The translations under genes and the position numbers were made by a program. A DNA stretch of 64,000 nt. Source: UBA2882 sp045542735. Lineage in GTDB: Bacteria > Bacillota > Clostridia > Lachnospirales > Lachnospiraceae. Below the pieces are notes generated by a model that had not been told where the DNA came from, made no database searches, and saw only the letters and a program-made list of their open reading frames with translations. The stretch lies in contig JAZQLQ010000018.1 of the NCBI GenBank assembly GCA_045542735.1, forward strand, positions 1-64,000, written 5' to 3'. Every line of letters starts with the position of its first letter. Positions within the stretch are counted from its first letter, which is position 1. Positions 32,371 to 41,248 of this stretch are shown here, piece by piece.

Positions 32371-34599
32371 TTGAAACAGGTAGAGTTATTGGCGCCCGCT
32401 GGGGATATGGCATGTTTTAAGGCTGCGGTTAATGCCGGAGCAGATGCCATATATCTGGGTGGAGAAGAATATGGAGCAAGAGCTTATGCCTCCAACTTCA
32501 CAACCGAGGAGTTGTGTGAGGCTATTTGTTATGCCCATTTATTTGGTGTGAAAGTATATCTGACAGTCAATACACTTGTAAAGGAACGGGAGCTATCAGG
32601 TTTGTGTGATTTTATCCGTCCTTTTTATGAAAAGGGTCTGGACGGTGTTATCATTCAGGATTTCGGTGTATTGCAGACATTAAAAGCCAATTTTCCCGGA
32701 TTAGAGTTGCACGGCAGTACACAGATGTGCGTCACCGGTAAGTATGGCGCAGAATTATTAAAGGAATATGGTGTCAGCCGTGTAGTCCCGGCAAGAGAAG
32801 TGTCGCTTGATGAAATGAAAGAGATAAAAGCAACCGGGATTGAAGTAGAGGCTTTTATCCATGGTGCCATGTGTTATTGTTATTCGGGACAATGTCTGTT
32901 TAGCAGTTTTCTTGGCGGCAGAAGCGGCAATCGGGGACGTTGTGCCGGTCCGTGCCGTTTGCCTTATGCGGTATTTGGACAAAAAGAGGTTTATCCTTTG
33001 AGTTTAAAGGATATGTGTACGATTCCGATTCTCCATGAGTTGTTGGATGCCGGGATTGATTCTTTTAAAATTGAAGGCAGGATGAAGAATCCTTATTATG
33101 TTGCGGGGGTTACAGCGATTTACCGCAAATATATTGATATGTATTATCAGACAAAGCAAAACGGAAAGCCTTATAAGGTAGACCATAAGGATTTGGATAT
33201 CCTTAGAAAGCTCTATGTACGTACTGAATTGGAGACCGGGTATTATCATAGGCATAATGGTCCTGAGATGATTACATTGGATAAACCGGGATATATCAGC
33301 GGTGATGAAAAACAGCTTACATGGATCAAAGAGAGTTATCTGGATTGTGACAAAAAGATAAATATATTTTGCGAATTAAACATACAGATCGGGAAAGTAT
33401 TGCAACTGGTGGTCTGGGATGAACAAGGGCGTACAGTAACCGTAGAGGGAACAATGCCTATTGCGGTAGCAACCAATCGTCCGGCTACGATGGAAGATAT
33501 TCAAAAACAAATCCGCAAAACGGGAAATACTCCCTTCCGGTTTGAAAGTATAGGCGTTTCCATGGAGGAAGAGGTATTTTTGCCTGTAAAGGAAATGAAT
33601 GACTTACGCCGCAGGGCTTTGGATGGCATGAAGCAAGCTATGCTTGCGGATACGTTCCGGACGGGAAATGAAGATACCGCATATAGGGATGAAGTGGATG
33701 TTGTACCGATAAAGAATAGGCAAGAAAAGCAAGGTGTAACGTACCGTATTTCTGTAGATACATTAGAACAACGGAATGCGGTTTTGGATTATATTACAAA
33801 CAATTCTTCTCATATAGAATTGATTGATGGAATAGAAGTGTCATTTTCACTGTTGAAAGAATTGGGAGACGGGAATACCTTTGCAGATATGAAAGGGCAG
33901 TTTTCTGATTATCACATGAAACTGTTTTTGCGTTTACCTATTGTGGGAAGAGAACGTGCGATTACCTATTGTGAGCGGTATCTGACGGATGAAATGCTTC
34001 GTTTATCAGATGGATTTTACTGTGGCAATCTTGATGTGTTACAATATTTATTGACTCGCTTGAAAAGCGCAGGCATTGATCTGAAACAAAAAGAGATTAT
34101 GGCAGATTACAGCCTATATACATTCAATCATGGCGCGGTTTCTTTTCTTGCAAAGCATGGTATATCAGGTCTGGTTGCTTCCTATGAACTGAACCGTCAT
34201 GAGTGGAAGGACTTGATTGTTTCTTGTGATAAGCATAATATGGAAGTGAAAAAAGAATATCCGGTATATGGGCATGTTCCTTTTATGCAGACAGCTGGTT
34301 GTCTAAAGAAAACCTTTGGCAAGTGTGACGGCAATAACGATATCACTATGTTAACAGACCGGATGGGCAAGAAACTTCCGGTTGTGAATCAGTGTATGAT
34401 TTGCGAAAATACTGTATACAATAGTGTCCCTTTGGATTTAACCAAAGAGATCAAAGAGGTTGCTTGTGATTATGGACGCATTTGTTTTACCGTAGAAAAG
34501 GGTGAAACTGTGCAAGGTGTTTTAAAAGCGATATGTTCCCGAAGTGATTTACCGATTGGGGATTTTACAAAAGGGCATTTTAAGAAAGGTGTCGAATAA
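32371..34599 (+). CDS. U32 family peptidase (RlhA/YrrO-like, with DUF3656)
   Basis: A 742-residue protein. Residues 1-300 are the U32 domain: VELLAPAGDMACFKAAVNAG and the signature EAFIHGAMCYCYSGQCLFSS followed by the cysteine-rich GNRGRCAGPCRLPY, which in relatives binds an Fe-S cluster or metal. The C-terminal part (about 380-742) fits DUF3656-containing U32 proteins such as RlhA, involved in 23S rRNA C2501 hydroxylation in E. coli. Protease activity is therefore doubtful. TTG start with GGGAG 6 bases upstream. The next gene begins 1 base after its stop. Confidence 0.85.
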   Translation: MKQVELLAPAGDMACFKAAVNAGADAIYLGGEEYGARAYASNFTTEELCEAICYAHLFGVKVYLTVNTLVKERELSGLCDFIRPFYEKGLDGVIIQDFGVLQTLKANFPGLELHGSTQMCVTGKYGAELLKEYGVSRVVPAREVSLDEMKEIKATGIEVEAFIHGAMCYCYSGQCLFSSFLGGRSGNRGRCAGPCRLPYAVFGQKEVYPLSLKDMCTIPILHELLDAGIDSFKIEGRMKNPYYVAGVTAIYRKYIDMYYQTKQNGKPYKVDHKDLDILRKLYVRTELETGYYHRHNGPEMITLDKPGYISGDEKQLTWIKESYLDCDKKINIFCELNIQIGKVLQLVVWDEQGRTVTVEGTMPIAVATNRPATMEDIQKQIRKTGNTPFRFESIGVSMEEEVFLPVKEMNDLRRRALDGMKQAMLADTFRTGNEDTAYRDEVDVVPIKNRQEKQGVTYRISVDTLEQRNAVLDYITNNSSHIELIDGIEVSFSLLKELGDGNTFADMKGQFSDYHMKLFLRLPIVGRERAITYCERYLTDEMLRLSDGFYCGNLDVLQYLLTRLKSAGIDLKQKEIMADYSLYTFNHGAVSFLAKHGISGLVASYELNRHEWKDLIVSCDKHNMEVKKEYPVYGHVPFMQTAGCLKKTFGKCDGNNDITMLTDRMGKKLPVVNQCMICENTVYNSVPLDLTKEIKEVACDYGRICFTVEKGETVQGVLKAICSRSDLPIGDFTKGHFKKGVE

Positions 34600-34600
34600 T

Positions 34601-35935
34601 ATGGCATTAGTAATTTCTGATTTATCTAAATATGTGATTGCTGTGTTTATGGCAATCTTTACATATGAATCCTTTGCGGCGTTTCGTAGCATTGATGAAG
34701 AAAAGAAGGAGGGTATTTATACCCGCCAGATTATTTGTATGTTTATTGTTCATTTTGTTTCTTTTGCGGCCATTTGCCTGGAAACAAGTGATTTGACATA
34801 CATTATTTTCTATGGTTTTCAACAGATTTTACTATTTGCTACCATTGCCCTGTTTCGTGCTATTTATAAAGATGTCAGTAAATTGTTGCTCAACAATATG
34901 TGTATGTTATTGGCGATTGGATTTTTGATATTGACCAGATTGGATTATGACAAAGCCTTGCGTCAGTTTAAAATAGTGACCATATCACTGCTGCTTGGAC
35001 TGGCCATTCCTTATTTGATTAAGAAATTCCGTTATTTGGATAAGTTTACCTGGGTATTTGGTTTGACCGGTACCTTGGCATTGACAATCGTTCTTGTTCT
35101 TGGTGCGGTGACCAACGGTTCCAAGATATCATACAGTATTGGCGGATATACCTTTCAGCCATCAGAGTTTGTTAAAATTTTATTTGTATTTTTTGTGGCA
35201 GGTATGTTTGCCAAAGCAAAGGACTTTTTGCAGGTTGTTATTACAACCTTTATGGCAGCATTTCATGTCATTGTGCTGGTTTTCTCCAGGGATTTGGGAA
35301 GTGCAGTTATCTTCTTTGTGGTATATCTGATTATGCTCTTTGTGGCAACCAAAAACTATTTTTACCTTATTGCCGGCACTTTGGCAGGGTGTATTGCGGC
35401 CATTGTTGCATCCAAATTGTTTAGCCATGTACAGGTCCGTATTCAAGCATGGAGAGATCCCTGGGTGGATATTGACGGAGCGGGCTATCAGGTGACACAA
35501 TCCTTATTTGCCATCGGAACCGGAGGTTGGTTCGGAATGGGAATCTATCAGGGGGATCCCACGGCAATTCCTTATGTGGAAGCTGACTTTATTTTCTCAG
35601 CCATTGCAGAGGAGTTGGGTGTATTTTTCAGTATCGGATTGATTTTGGTGTGTGTCAGCTGTTTTGTTGCATTTATGTATGTGGCAATGCGCTTAAAAAA
35701 TGATTATTACCGTTTGATAGCAGTTGGTTTGGCGGTTACTTATATTTTTCAAATTTTTCTTACTATCGGTGGAGGAACACGGTTAATTCCCTTGACAGGT
35801 GTTACTTTACCTTTGGTTAGTTATGGTGGAAGTAGTGTCCTTTCCACAATTATTATGTTCTGCGTGATACAGGGATTGTATTGTCTCCAGGCAGAGGAAG
35901 GAGAGAATCGTGGCAAAAAAGCAGCAGAAGAATGA
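34601..35935 (+). CDS. FtsW/RodA/SpoVE family peptidoglycan glycosyltransferase
   Basis: SEDS-family polymerase that extends glycan strands from lipid II. The 444 residues have about eleven helices. The signature GGYTFQPSEFVKILFV and SRDLGSAVIFFVVY hold the family's conserved acidic residue; the C-terminal TGVTLPLVSYGGSSV is typical. The ATG at 34601 with AAGAAAGGTG upstream is chosen over the longer frame into the U32 gene. The next gene, a class B PBP, overlaps by 26 bases. Such SEDS-PBP pairs act together. Whether it serves elongation, division or spores cannot be told. Confidence 0.92.
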   Translation: MALVISDLSKYVIAVFMAIFTYESFAAFRSIDEEKKEGIYTRQIICMFIVHFVSFAAICLETSDLTYIIFYGFQQILLFATIALFRAIYKDVSKLLLNNMCMLLAIGFLILTRLDYDKALRQFKIVTISLLLGLAIPYLIKKFRYLDKFTWVFGLTGTLALTIVLVLGAVTNGSKISYSIGGYTFQPSEFVKILFVFFVAGMFAKAKDFLQVVITTFMAAFHVIVLVFSRDLGSAVIFFVVYLIMLFVATKNYFYLIAGTLAGCIAAIVASKLFSHVQVRIQAWRDPWVDIDGAGYQVTQSLFAIGTGGWFGMGIYQGDPTAIPYVEADFIFSAIAEELGVFFSIGLILVCVSCFVAFMYVAMRLKNDYYRLIAVGLAVTYIFQIFLTIGGGTRLIPLTGVTLPLVSYGGSSVLSTIIMFCVIQGLYCLQAEEGENRGKKAAEE

Positions 35936-37403
35936 TGAAACAGAACTAAAAGAAAAAACGGGTAAAAAAGGAAAAAAGAAAAAGTATCGCAATCGGGAAC
36001 TGTGGATTGTGACCTATTTCTTTGTGTTTTTAATGTTAATTGTCATTGGAAATGAGATTCGCTTTATGTACGTTGAAAGTGAAGAAGCAATTAACAATTC
36101 CTATAATCCCAGACAGGAAATTTTAGCACAACGCAACATAAGAGGCATGATTTTGACTGAGGACGGAGAGACTTTGGCGCAGACAGTCCGCGGCGCGGAT
36201 GGAAAGGAAACCCGTATTTATCCGTATAGTCATCTGTTTTCCCATGTTGTAGGATATTCGACCAAAGGAAAAACCGGTATTGAATATCTGGGCAATATGT
36301 CCATGCTTAACTCCAATGCTTCTTTTGGTGAAAAAATCCAAAATGAAATTTCTGCACAAAAGAATATTGGTGATAATCTTGTGACCAGTCTGGATGTAGA
36401 GGTACAACAGGCAGCATATGATGCACTTGGTGCTTATGATGGGGCCATCATTGTGACAGAACCGGATACAGGTAAGATTATTGCTATGGTATCCAAGCCG
36501 GATTTTGACCCCAATAATATTGTTAATATATGGGATGAGGTTGTCAATGATGATAGTAGCAGTGTGTTATTAAACCGGGCAACCCAGGGACTTTATCCGC
36601 CCGGCTCTACCTTTAAGATTGTGACTTCTTTGGCTTATTACAGACAAAACAATCAAAGCGTAGCCGGATATCATTATCAATGTAATGGTTCCTTTACCCA
36701 TAATGGAGACAGGATAAATTGTTATCATGGTTCCAATCATGGCAGTATTGATTTTCAGAGAAGTTTTGAAAAGTCCTGTAATTCATCCTATGCCAATATT
36801 GGTTTGTCTCTTGATTTGGCAGTATTAGAGTCTACTTGTGAGGACTTGCTCTTCAATCAAAAACTGGATGTGCCCTATGCTACGGCAGGTGGTAGTTATG
36901 TATTGGGTCAATCTGCCAATACTTATGATATTATGCAGACATCCATTGGACAGGGGAAGACACAGATCACACCCTTGCAAATGAATATGATTACCTGTGC
37001 CATTGCTAATGATGGCGTTTTGATGAAGCCTTATTTGATTGACCGCGTGGAAAACTATAACGGTGAATTGGTAAGAGAGTATGAAGCGGAAGAGTACGGC
37101 AGATTGATGACTCAGAATGAGGCTGCATTTTTGTCCGGTTTGATGACAGGTGTTGTAGAGAATGGAACGGCAACCAGACTGCGCGGATTGGAGTATACAG
37201 CGGCAGGAAAAACCGGTTCCGCAGAGTTTAGTGAAGATAAAGCAGACAGCCATGCTTGGTTTACCGGATTTGCCCCGGCAGATAATCCCCAGGTCTGTGT
37301 GACGATTATCGTAGAAGGTGCAGGATCGGGTGGAGAGTATGCTGTACCTATTGCAAAAAGGGTTTTTGACGCTTATTTTGAGAATGTCGGGACGTTATAT
37401 TAA
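35910..37403 (+). CDS. Class B penicillin-binding protein (transpeptidase), SEDS partner
   Basis: A 497-residue protein: basic cytoplasmic tail, one membrane anchor (about 28-48), a reduced dimerisation region, and a transpeptidase domain (about 155-490). Active-site motifs are present: S-x-x-K in PPGSTFKIVT, S-x-N in EKSCNSSYANIG, and K-T-G in AAGKTGSAEF. The pedestal is shorter than in B. subtilis PBP2B, and no PASTA domains follow, resembling the PbpA type of Clostridia and Actinobacteria. GTG start with GGAGAG upstream, overlapping the SEDS gene by 26 bases. Confidence 0.93.
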   Translation: MAKKQQKNDETELKEKTGKKGKKKKYRNRELWIVTYFFVFLMLIVIGNEIRFMYVESEEAINNSYNPRQEILAQRNIRGMILTEDGETLAQTVRGADGKETRIYPYSHLFSHVVGYSTKGKTGIEYLGNMSMLNSNASFGEKIQNEISAQKNIGDNLVTSLDVEVQQAAYDALGAYDGAIIVTEPDTGKIIAMVSKPDFDPNNIVNIWDEVVNDDSSSVLLNRATQGLYPPGSTFKIVTSLAYYRQNNQSVAGYHYQCNGSFTHNGDRINCYHGSNHGSIDFQRSFEKSCNSSYANIGLSLDLAVLESTCEDLLFNQKLDVPYATAGGSYVLGQSANTYDIMQTSIGQGKTQITPLQMNMITCAIANDGVLMKPYLIDRVENYNGELVREYEAEEYGRLMTQNEAAFLSGLMTGVVENGTATRLRGLEYTAAGKTGSAEFSEDKADSHAWFTGFAPADNPQVCVTIIVEGAGSGGEYAVPIAKRVFDAYFENVGTLY

Positions 37404-37417
37404 GAAAATTCATTAAA

Positions 37418-37446
37418 TTGACTATCTTTTTTGGGAATTTTATAGT
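37418..37446 (+). promoter_or_regulatory. Sigma-A promoter of the CheX-like/CheY-like pair
   Basis: TTGACT (37418-37423), 17-base spacer, TATAGT (37441-37446), 35 bases before the ATG. Confidence 0.75.
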
Positions 37447-37481
37447 AAAATGGTTTTAATTTACTGAAGGAGGGTTTCGTG

Positions 37482-38369
37482 ATGTTTGATCAAATATTTG
37501 GAAATTATTTGGTTCACGCAGGACGTATATCAAAAGAACAGTTTGCTGAAGTGATCGAATATGAAAGCACAGTAAGAGTTAAATTGGGGTTAATTGCTGT
37601 TGCTGAAAAACTTATGACAAAAGAACAGGCTGATGAAGTAAATCAGTTACAGGCAATTATGGACAAGAGATTTGGTGATATTGCCGTAGAAAAAGGCTAT
37701 CTGACAGATGAACAGGTTGGACAGCTTTTGAAGAAACAGGGCAACATCTATATGTTGTTTGTTCAGACTTTAATTGACAAAGGTTTTATGACCTTAGAAG
37801 AGATTGATGAAGCGTTGAAAGCATATCAGGATGAGCAGGGATTCACACATTCCGATATGGATGATTTGGTAAGTGGTGATATTGAGAGAACCGTAAAATT
37901 GTTCTTGCCTGCCAATACTGAGTTAAATGACAGATTATGCGGCATTGCAGTGCGTACATTGCTCCGTGTGATTAATTCTTCTGCATATGTATCCAAGGCT
38001 TATTTGGTGGATGAACTTGCAGCAGATAATTTTGCTATGCAGGGAATGGAAGGTGATCACAAAGTGATTTCCGGTTTTGCAGGTTCCAGCGATAGTTTAC
38101 TTGCCATTGCAGTACCTTTTGCAGATGAAGAGTTTGAAAGCGTTGATTTGGATGCTTTGGATGCAGTTGGAGAGTTTACAAACTGTATCAATGGTTTGTT
38201 TGCAACAGAGTTGTGTTCTGAAGGAATTGATATCGATATGGTTCCTCCGGAATTTTATGAAAATCCTATTACAATCAAAGGCAACCAGTTCTGTGTATTC
38301 CCCATTACAATTGGTGAAGAGGTTGTAAACTTTGTATTATCCGTAGATTCTGATATTGTTATTGGTTAG
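37482..38369 (+). CDS. CheX-like phosphatase domain with a helical N-terminal extension
   Basis: A 295-residue cytoplasmic protein. Residues 1-125 form a two-fold repeat of helices (FGNYLVHAGRISKEQFAEVI; FGDIAVEKGYLTDEQVGQLL) resembling the N-terminal domain of GspE/MshE-type proteins, which in some relatives binds c-di-GMP. Residues 140-295 resemble CheX/CheC: the phosphatase pattern E-x-x-N appears in AVGEFTNCINGLF with a proline-containing loop after it. AAGGAGGG sits 7 bases before the ATG. The CheY-like gene follows 12 bases later, a natural substrate. Function beyond that is inferred. Confidence 0.75.
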   Translation: MFDQIFGNYLVHAGRISKEQFAEVIEYESTVRVKLGLIAVAEKLMTKEQADEVNQLQAIMDKRFGDIAVEKGYLTDEQVGQLLKKQGNIYMLFVQTLIDKGFMTLEEIDEALKAYQDEQGFTHSDMDDLVSGDIERTVKLFLPANTELNDRLCGIAVRTLLRVINSSAYVSKAYLVDELAADNFAMQGMEGDHKVISGFAGSSDSLLAIAVPFADEEFESVDLDALDAVGEFTNCINGLFATELCSEGIDIDMVPPEFYENPITIKGNQFCVFPITIGEEVVNFVLSVDSDIVIG

Positions 38370-38381
38370 GAGGGCATAAAA

Positions 38382-38741
38382 GTGGCTAACATTTTGATAG
38401 TTGATGATTCCAGAACGTCACGTAAAGTATTAAGAGGTATTTTAGAAGAAAACGGACATACTGTTATTGATGAAGCGGTAAATGGTCAGGAAGGTGTACA
38501 GAAATTCCAGGCATGCAAGCCTGATTTGGTTACCATGGACATTACAATGCCTGTCTTAGACGGTATGGAAGCTTTAAAAATGATTAAAGCGTTGAAAGCG
38601 GATGCAAAGGTTGTTATGGTAACAGCTGCAGGACAGAAAAATAAAATGATTGATTGCATCAAGCTTGGAGCTGATGAGTTCTTAACAAAACCTTTTGACA
38701 AAGCTGAAATTGCATCTGTGGTTGCAAAGCTTGCAAATTAG
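38382..38741 (+). CDS. Single-domain CheY-like response regulator
   Basis: 119 residues, receiver domain only. The acidic pocket is ILIVDDSRTSR, the phosphoacceptor aspartate is in LVTMDITMPVLDG, the switch threonine in VVMVTAAGQ, and the conserved lysine in EFLTKPFDK. No output domain, so it must act by protein contact. GTG start with TAGGAGGGC upstream. No histidine kinase, chemoreceptor or flagellar gene lies in the window, so its input must come from elsewhere. Confidence 0.92.
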   Translation: MANILIVDDSRTSRKVLRGILEENGHTVIDEAVNGQEGVQKFQACKPDLVTMDITMPVLDGMEALKMIKALKADAKVVMVTAAGQKNKMIDCIKLGADEFLTKPFDKAEIASVVAKLAN

Positions 38742-38787
38742 TTGTATGATTGTACCTGATTAAATTCACCCGACAGGAGGCATTGCA

Positions 38788-39240
38788 ATGATCGAAGCAA
38801 CGAGCTGTGGCGGGGTGGTTATTTTCAGAGGGAAAATTCTGCTTTTGTACAAAAATTATAAAAACAAGTATGAAGGATGGGTTTTGCCAAAAGGAACTGT
38901 TGAAGAGGGCGAAGAGTATATGGATACTGCTTTGCGGGAAGTTTTGGAAGAAACCGGTTCAAAAGCTTCCATTATCAAGTACATCGGGAAAAGTGAATAT
39001 ACTTTTCATGTGCCGGAGGATACGGTTTCCAAAGAAGTACACTGGTATCTGATGATGGCCGATAGTTATTACAGCAAACCACAACGCGAAGAGCATTTTG
39101 TAGATTCAGGATTTTATAAGTATCATGAAGCCTATCATTTGTTGAAATTCAGCAATGAAAAACAAATTTTGGAGCGAGCATACAATGAGTATCTTGACTT
39201 AAAAAGAGGAAATTTGTGGGGAAATAAAAAATACTTTTGA
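38788..39240 (+). CDS. Nudix hydrolase
   Basis: A 150-residue protein with an intact Nudix box, G-x5-E-x7-REVLEET-G, in KGTVEEGEEYMDTALREVLE followed by ETG. It starts with CGGVVIFRGKILLLYKN. Likely hydrolyses a nucleoside diphosphate linked to another moiety; the substrate is not predictable. CAGGAGG precedes the ATG. A terminator follows at once. Confidence 0.9.
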   Translation: MIEATSCGGVVIFRGKILLLYKNYKNKYEGWVLPKGTVEEGEEYMDTALREVLEETGSKASIIKYIGKSEYTFHVPEDTVSKEVHWYLMMADSYYSKPQREEHFVDSGFYKYHEAYHLLKFSNEKQILERAYNEYLDLKRGNLWGNKKYF

Positions 39241-39248
39241 TGAACTTA

Positions 39249-39271
39249 GGAAGGCTTTTGCCTTCCTTTTT
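39249..39271 (+). terminator. Intrinsic terminator after the Nudix gene
   Basis: GGAAGGC-TTTT-GCCTTCC (39249-39266) followed by TTTTTC. Confidence 0.88.
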
Positions 39272-39286
39272 CATTCCGCATATGAT
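39258..39286 (+). promoter_or_regulatory. Possible promoter overlapping the terminator
   Basis: TTGCCT (39258-39263), 17-base spacer, TATGAT (39281-39286). The -35 lies within the terminator stem, so the two signals are nested. It would serve the 39309-41692 spore-type cluster. Confidence 0.45.
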
Positions 39287-39308
39287 AAACTTGTAACTAG
39301 GTGACGAT

Positions 39309-39653
39309 ATGCATATTTATAAGAAATTGTATTGTGATGAACAAACAGAATCTAAAAAGAAAAAAATTATACGTAAGATAAGGTGTCACGCAGGACTGAG
39401 TCCGGATATTTATATTATTTCTGTTGCAGATGGAAATGATTATTTTGATTTGATTCCCGGATATACTTTAAAACAAAAGGCTTATCCTATCAAGGGACTG
39501 CATATTATGGGATTTGCATCCGGATATGACAGTGCCGTGGAGTTGGTACAACAGATGATTACGGATTTTACCAATCAGTATGAAACATATCGTTTTAAAG
39601 ATTTGTTAATGCAAGATAAAGAAATGAATTTTACCGGATATAACAGGAAATAA
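39309..39653 (+). CDS. Conserved-looking hypothetical protein at the head of the spore-type cluster
   Basis: A 114-residue soluble protein I do not recognise. It has a basic patch (ESKKKKIIRKIRCHAG), an alpha/beta core (IYIISVADGNDYFDLIPGY) and a helical end (GYDSAVELVQQMITDFTNQY). AGGTGA precedes the ATG. Its stop overlaps the next start by one base, so it is translated with the DUF2953 and GerW genes. Confidence 0.7.
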   Translation: MHIYKKLYCDEQTESKKKKIIRKIRCHAGLSPDIYIISVADGNDYFDLIPGYTLKQKAYPIKGLHIMGFASGYDSAVELVQQMITDFTNQYETYRFKDLLMQDKEMNFTGYNRK

Positions 39654-40585
39654 TGATTATGGAGATCGTATTGCTAATCTTAAAAATAATCGGGATTACA
39701 TTACTGGCACTTTTGGGACTTGTCCTTTTGCTGATTGTATTGTTGTTATTTTTCCCGATTTCATATGGGATTCGTGCTTCTTATGATGAAGCAATCAATG
39801 CAAGAGTAAAGGCTCATTGGTTATTTCATTTTATCTCAGTTACCCTTGATTATGGTGAAGGAGTGAAAAAATGTGTGTTACGCATTTTGGGGATTCCGGT
39901 TACGGATTTCTTGAATCCAAAGCCGAAAAAAGAACGCCGGAAAAAGGATGTTAATAAGGCTGTGGTAAAGGAGGAAACTTCTCCTGACAAGGAAGTGACC
40001 TTGGAGGATTTCGAAGGAATTCCGGTTGATATGGATGAAGATGAACTTGAGATTCAAGAAAATGTGCCAGATGTAAAAGAACCCGCATCGCATGACTTTG
40101 ATGAGTCTGATTCTATGGACGAAGAGCCCAAGCTTACTCTTTGGCAAAAAATCAAGAAAACCATAGACACTATTATTCAAAAGATAAAGGATATTAAGCA
40201 AAAAGGTATTGATATCAAAGAAAAAATAGACCGATGGGTCGGATACCTAAGTAGAGAGAGGACTAAGGTTGCCATTTCCAAAGTAAAGGATCATATAATC
40301 AAAATCCTCAAGCACATTATGCCGAGGAAATGGAATGCTTATGTTGAAATGGGGTTTGATGATCCGGCAACAACAGGAAAAATCCTGGGATACTATTGGA
40401 TGTTTATCGGCTTGTATGGTAATCATTTTATATGTGTTCCTGATTTCGAACATAAAGTATTAAAGGCAAATCTGGATGCAAAGGGAAGAATACAGCTTTT
40501 TTGGTTTGTATATGTAGTATTTCAGTTTCTGTTTGATAAAGATTTGGTGTATTTAAGAAAAACTATTTCTAAAGTGAATTCATAA
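39653..40585 (+). CDS. DUF2953 domain-containing membrane protein (YtfI-like)
   Basis: A 310-residue protein with one N-terminal hydrophobic helix (about 5-35), DUF2953-like sequence (SYGIRASYDEAINARVKAHW), a long acidic low-complexity linker (about 90-160), and a C-terminal segment LGYYWMFIGLYGNHF. DUF2953 proteins are the usual neighbour of GerW/YtfJ in endospore formers (ytfI-ytfJ in Bacillus). Overlaps the preceding gene by one base and precedes gerW by 20. Confidence 0.78.
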   Translation: MIMEIVLLILKIIGITLLALLGLVLLLIVLLLFFPISYGIRASYDEAINARVKAHWLFHFISVTLDYGEGVKKCVLRILGIPVTDFLNPKPKKERRKKDVNKAVVKEETSPDKEVTLEDFEGIPVDMDEDELEIQENVPDVKEPASHDFDESDSMDEEPKLTLWQKIKKTIDTIIQKIKDIKQKGIDIKEKIDRWVGYLSRERTKVAISKVKDHIIKILKHIMPRKWNAYVEMGFDDPATTGKILGYYWMFIGLYGNHFICVPDFEHKVLKANLDAKGRIQLFWFVYVVFQFLFDKDLVYLRKTISKVNS

Positions 40586-40605
40586 TAAAATAATGGAGGA
40601 AAAAG

Positions 40606-41007
40606 ATGAGCGATAACAATTTTGGTAATGTAGTTGGTTCTTTAATGAAGGGGATGGAGACATTTCTTTCTACAAAAACAGTAGTGGGTGAGCCTACACA
40701 AGTGGGAGACACCATTATTCTTCCGCTTGTAGATGTGACTTTTGGTGTTGGCGCAGGCGCAAACGGAAATGACCAGAAAAGTGCCGGCGGCGGTGGTATG
40801 AGTGGTAAAATGACTCCCAGTGCTGTGTTGGTAATCCGTAATGGACAGACCAAGTTGGTAAATATCAAGAATCAGGATTCTATCACAAAGATTATTGATA
40901 TGATTCCGGATTTGGTTGATAAGTTTACAACACCCAAGGAAGAAATGCCGGTAAGTGATGATGAAGCGGTGGATATTGCATTCCCTGCAGATGAGTCAGT
41001 ATATTAA
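40606..41007 (+). CDS. ytfJ: GerW family sporulation protein (YtfJ)
   Basis: 133 residues. The N-terminus MSDNNFGNVVGSLMKGMETF, GEPTQVGDTIILPLVDVTFG and a glycine-rich loop (AGANGNDQKSAGGGGMSG) are hallmarks of GerW/YtfJ, which in Bacillus is made in the mother cell/forespore and affects germination. ATGGAGG lies before the ATG. Its presence suggests that the organism sporulates or descends from a sporulating lineage; the gene also persists in some asporogenous Clostridia. Confidence 0.9.
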   Translation: MSDNNFGNVVGSLMKGMETFLSTKTVVGEPTQVGDTIILPLVDVTFGVGAGANGNDQKSAGGGGMSGKMTPSAVLVIRNGQTKLVNIKNQDSITKIIDMIPDLVDKFTTPKEEMPVSDDEAVDIAFPADESVY

Positions 41008-41100
41008 GAGTGATATAGAAATAGAAGGTTTTGACAGGTATACAAAGGTGGCGGAAAAGCATACATTATAACAAGGTGGATTTTAAGGTTGTATCTGCTC

Positions 41101-41238
41101 ATGAAAAGGATGTTGGGATATAGCTGTTTCATGATTGCCGTGGGTATGTTTATTATGTTATTTTTGGATAACGTGTTTGTGGCTATTATTTTTATCGGTA
41201 TATTATTGCTGGTAGGCTATAATTTGTTTTGCTGTTAA
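41101..41238 (+). CDS. 45-residue membrane protein
   Basis: ATG 41101 to TAA 41238 gives MKRMLGYSCFMIAVGMFIML, then FLDN and a second hydrophobic stretch ending GYNLFCC. Two helices joined by a short acidic turn form a hairpin-like protein. An in-frame TTG at 41089 has the better ribosome site (AAGGTGG at 41074-41080), which would add four residues. The next ATG is 10 bases after the stop. Position between gerW and the J-domain gene, matching hydrophobic periodicity and a Cys-Cys end argue that it is real. Confidence 0.65.
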   Translation: MKRMLGYSCFMIAVGMFIMLFLDNVFVAIIFIGILLLVGYNLFCC

Positions 41239-41248
41239 TGGAGATGCA

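Noticed and set aside
34544..34600. Longer N-terminus for the FtsW/RodA protein
   Set aside because: It lies in U32 coding sequence, without a ribosome site; ATG 34601 starts the conserved part.
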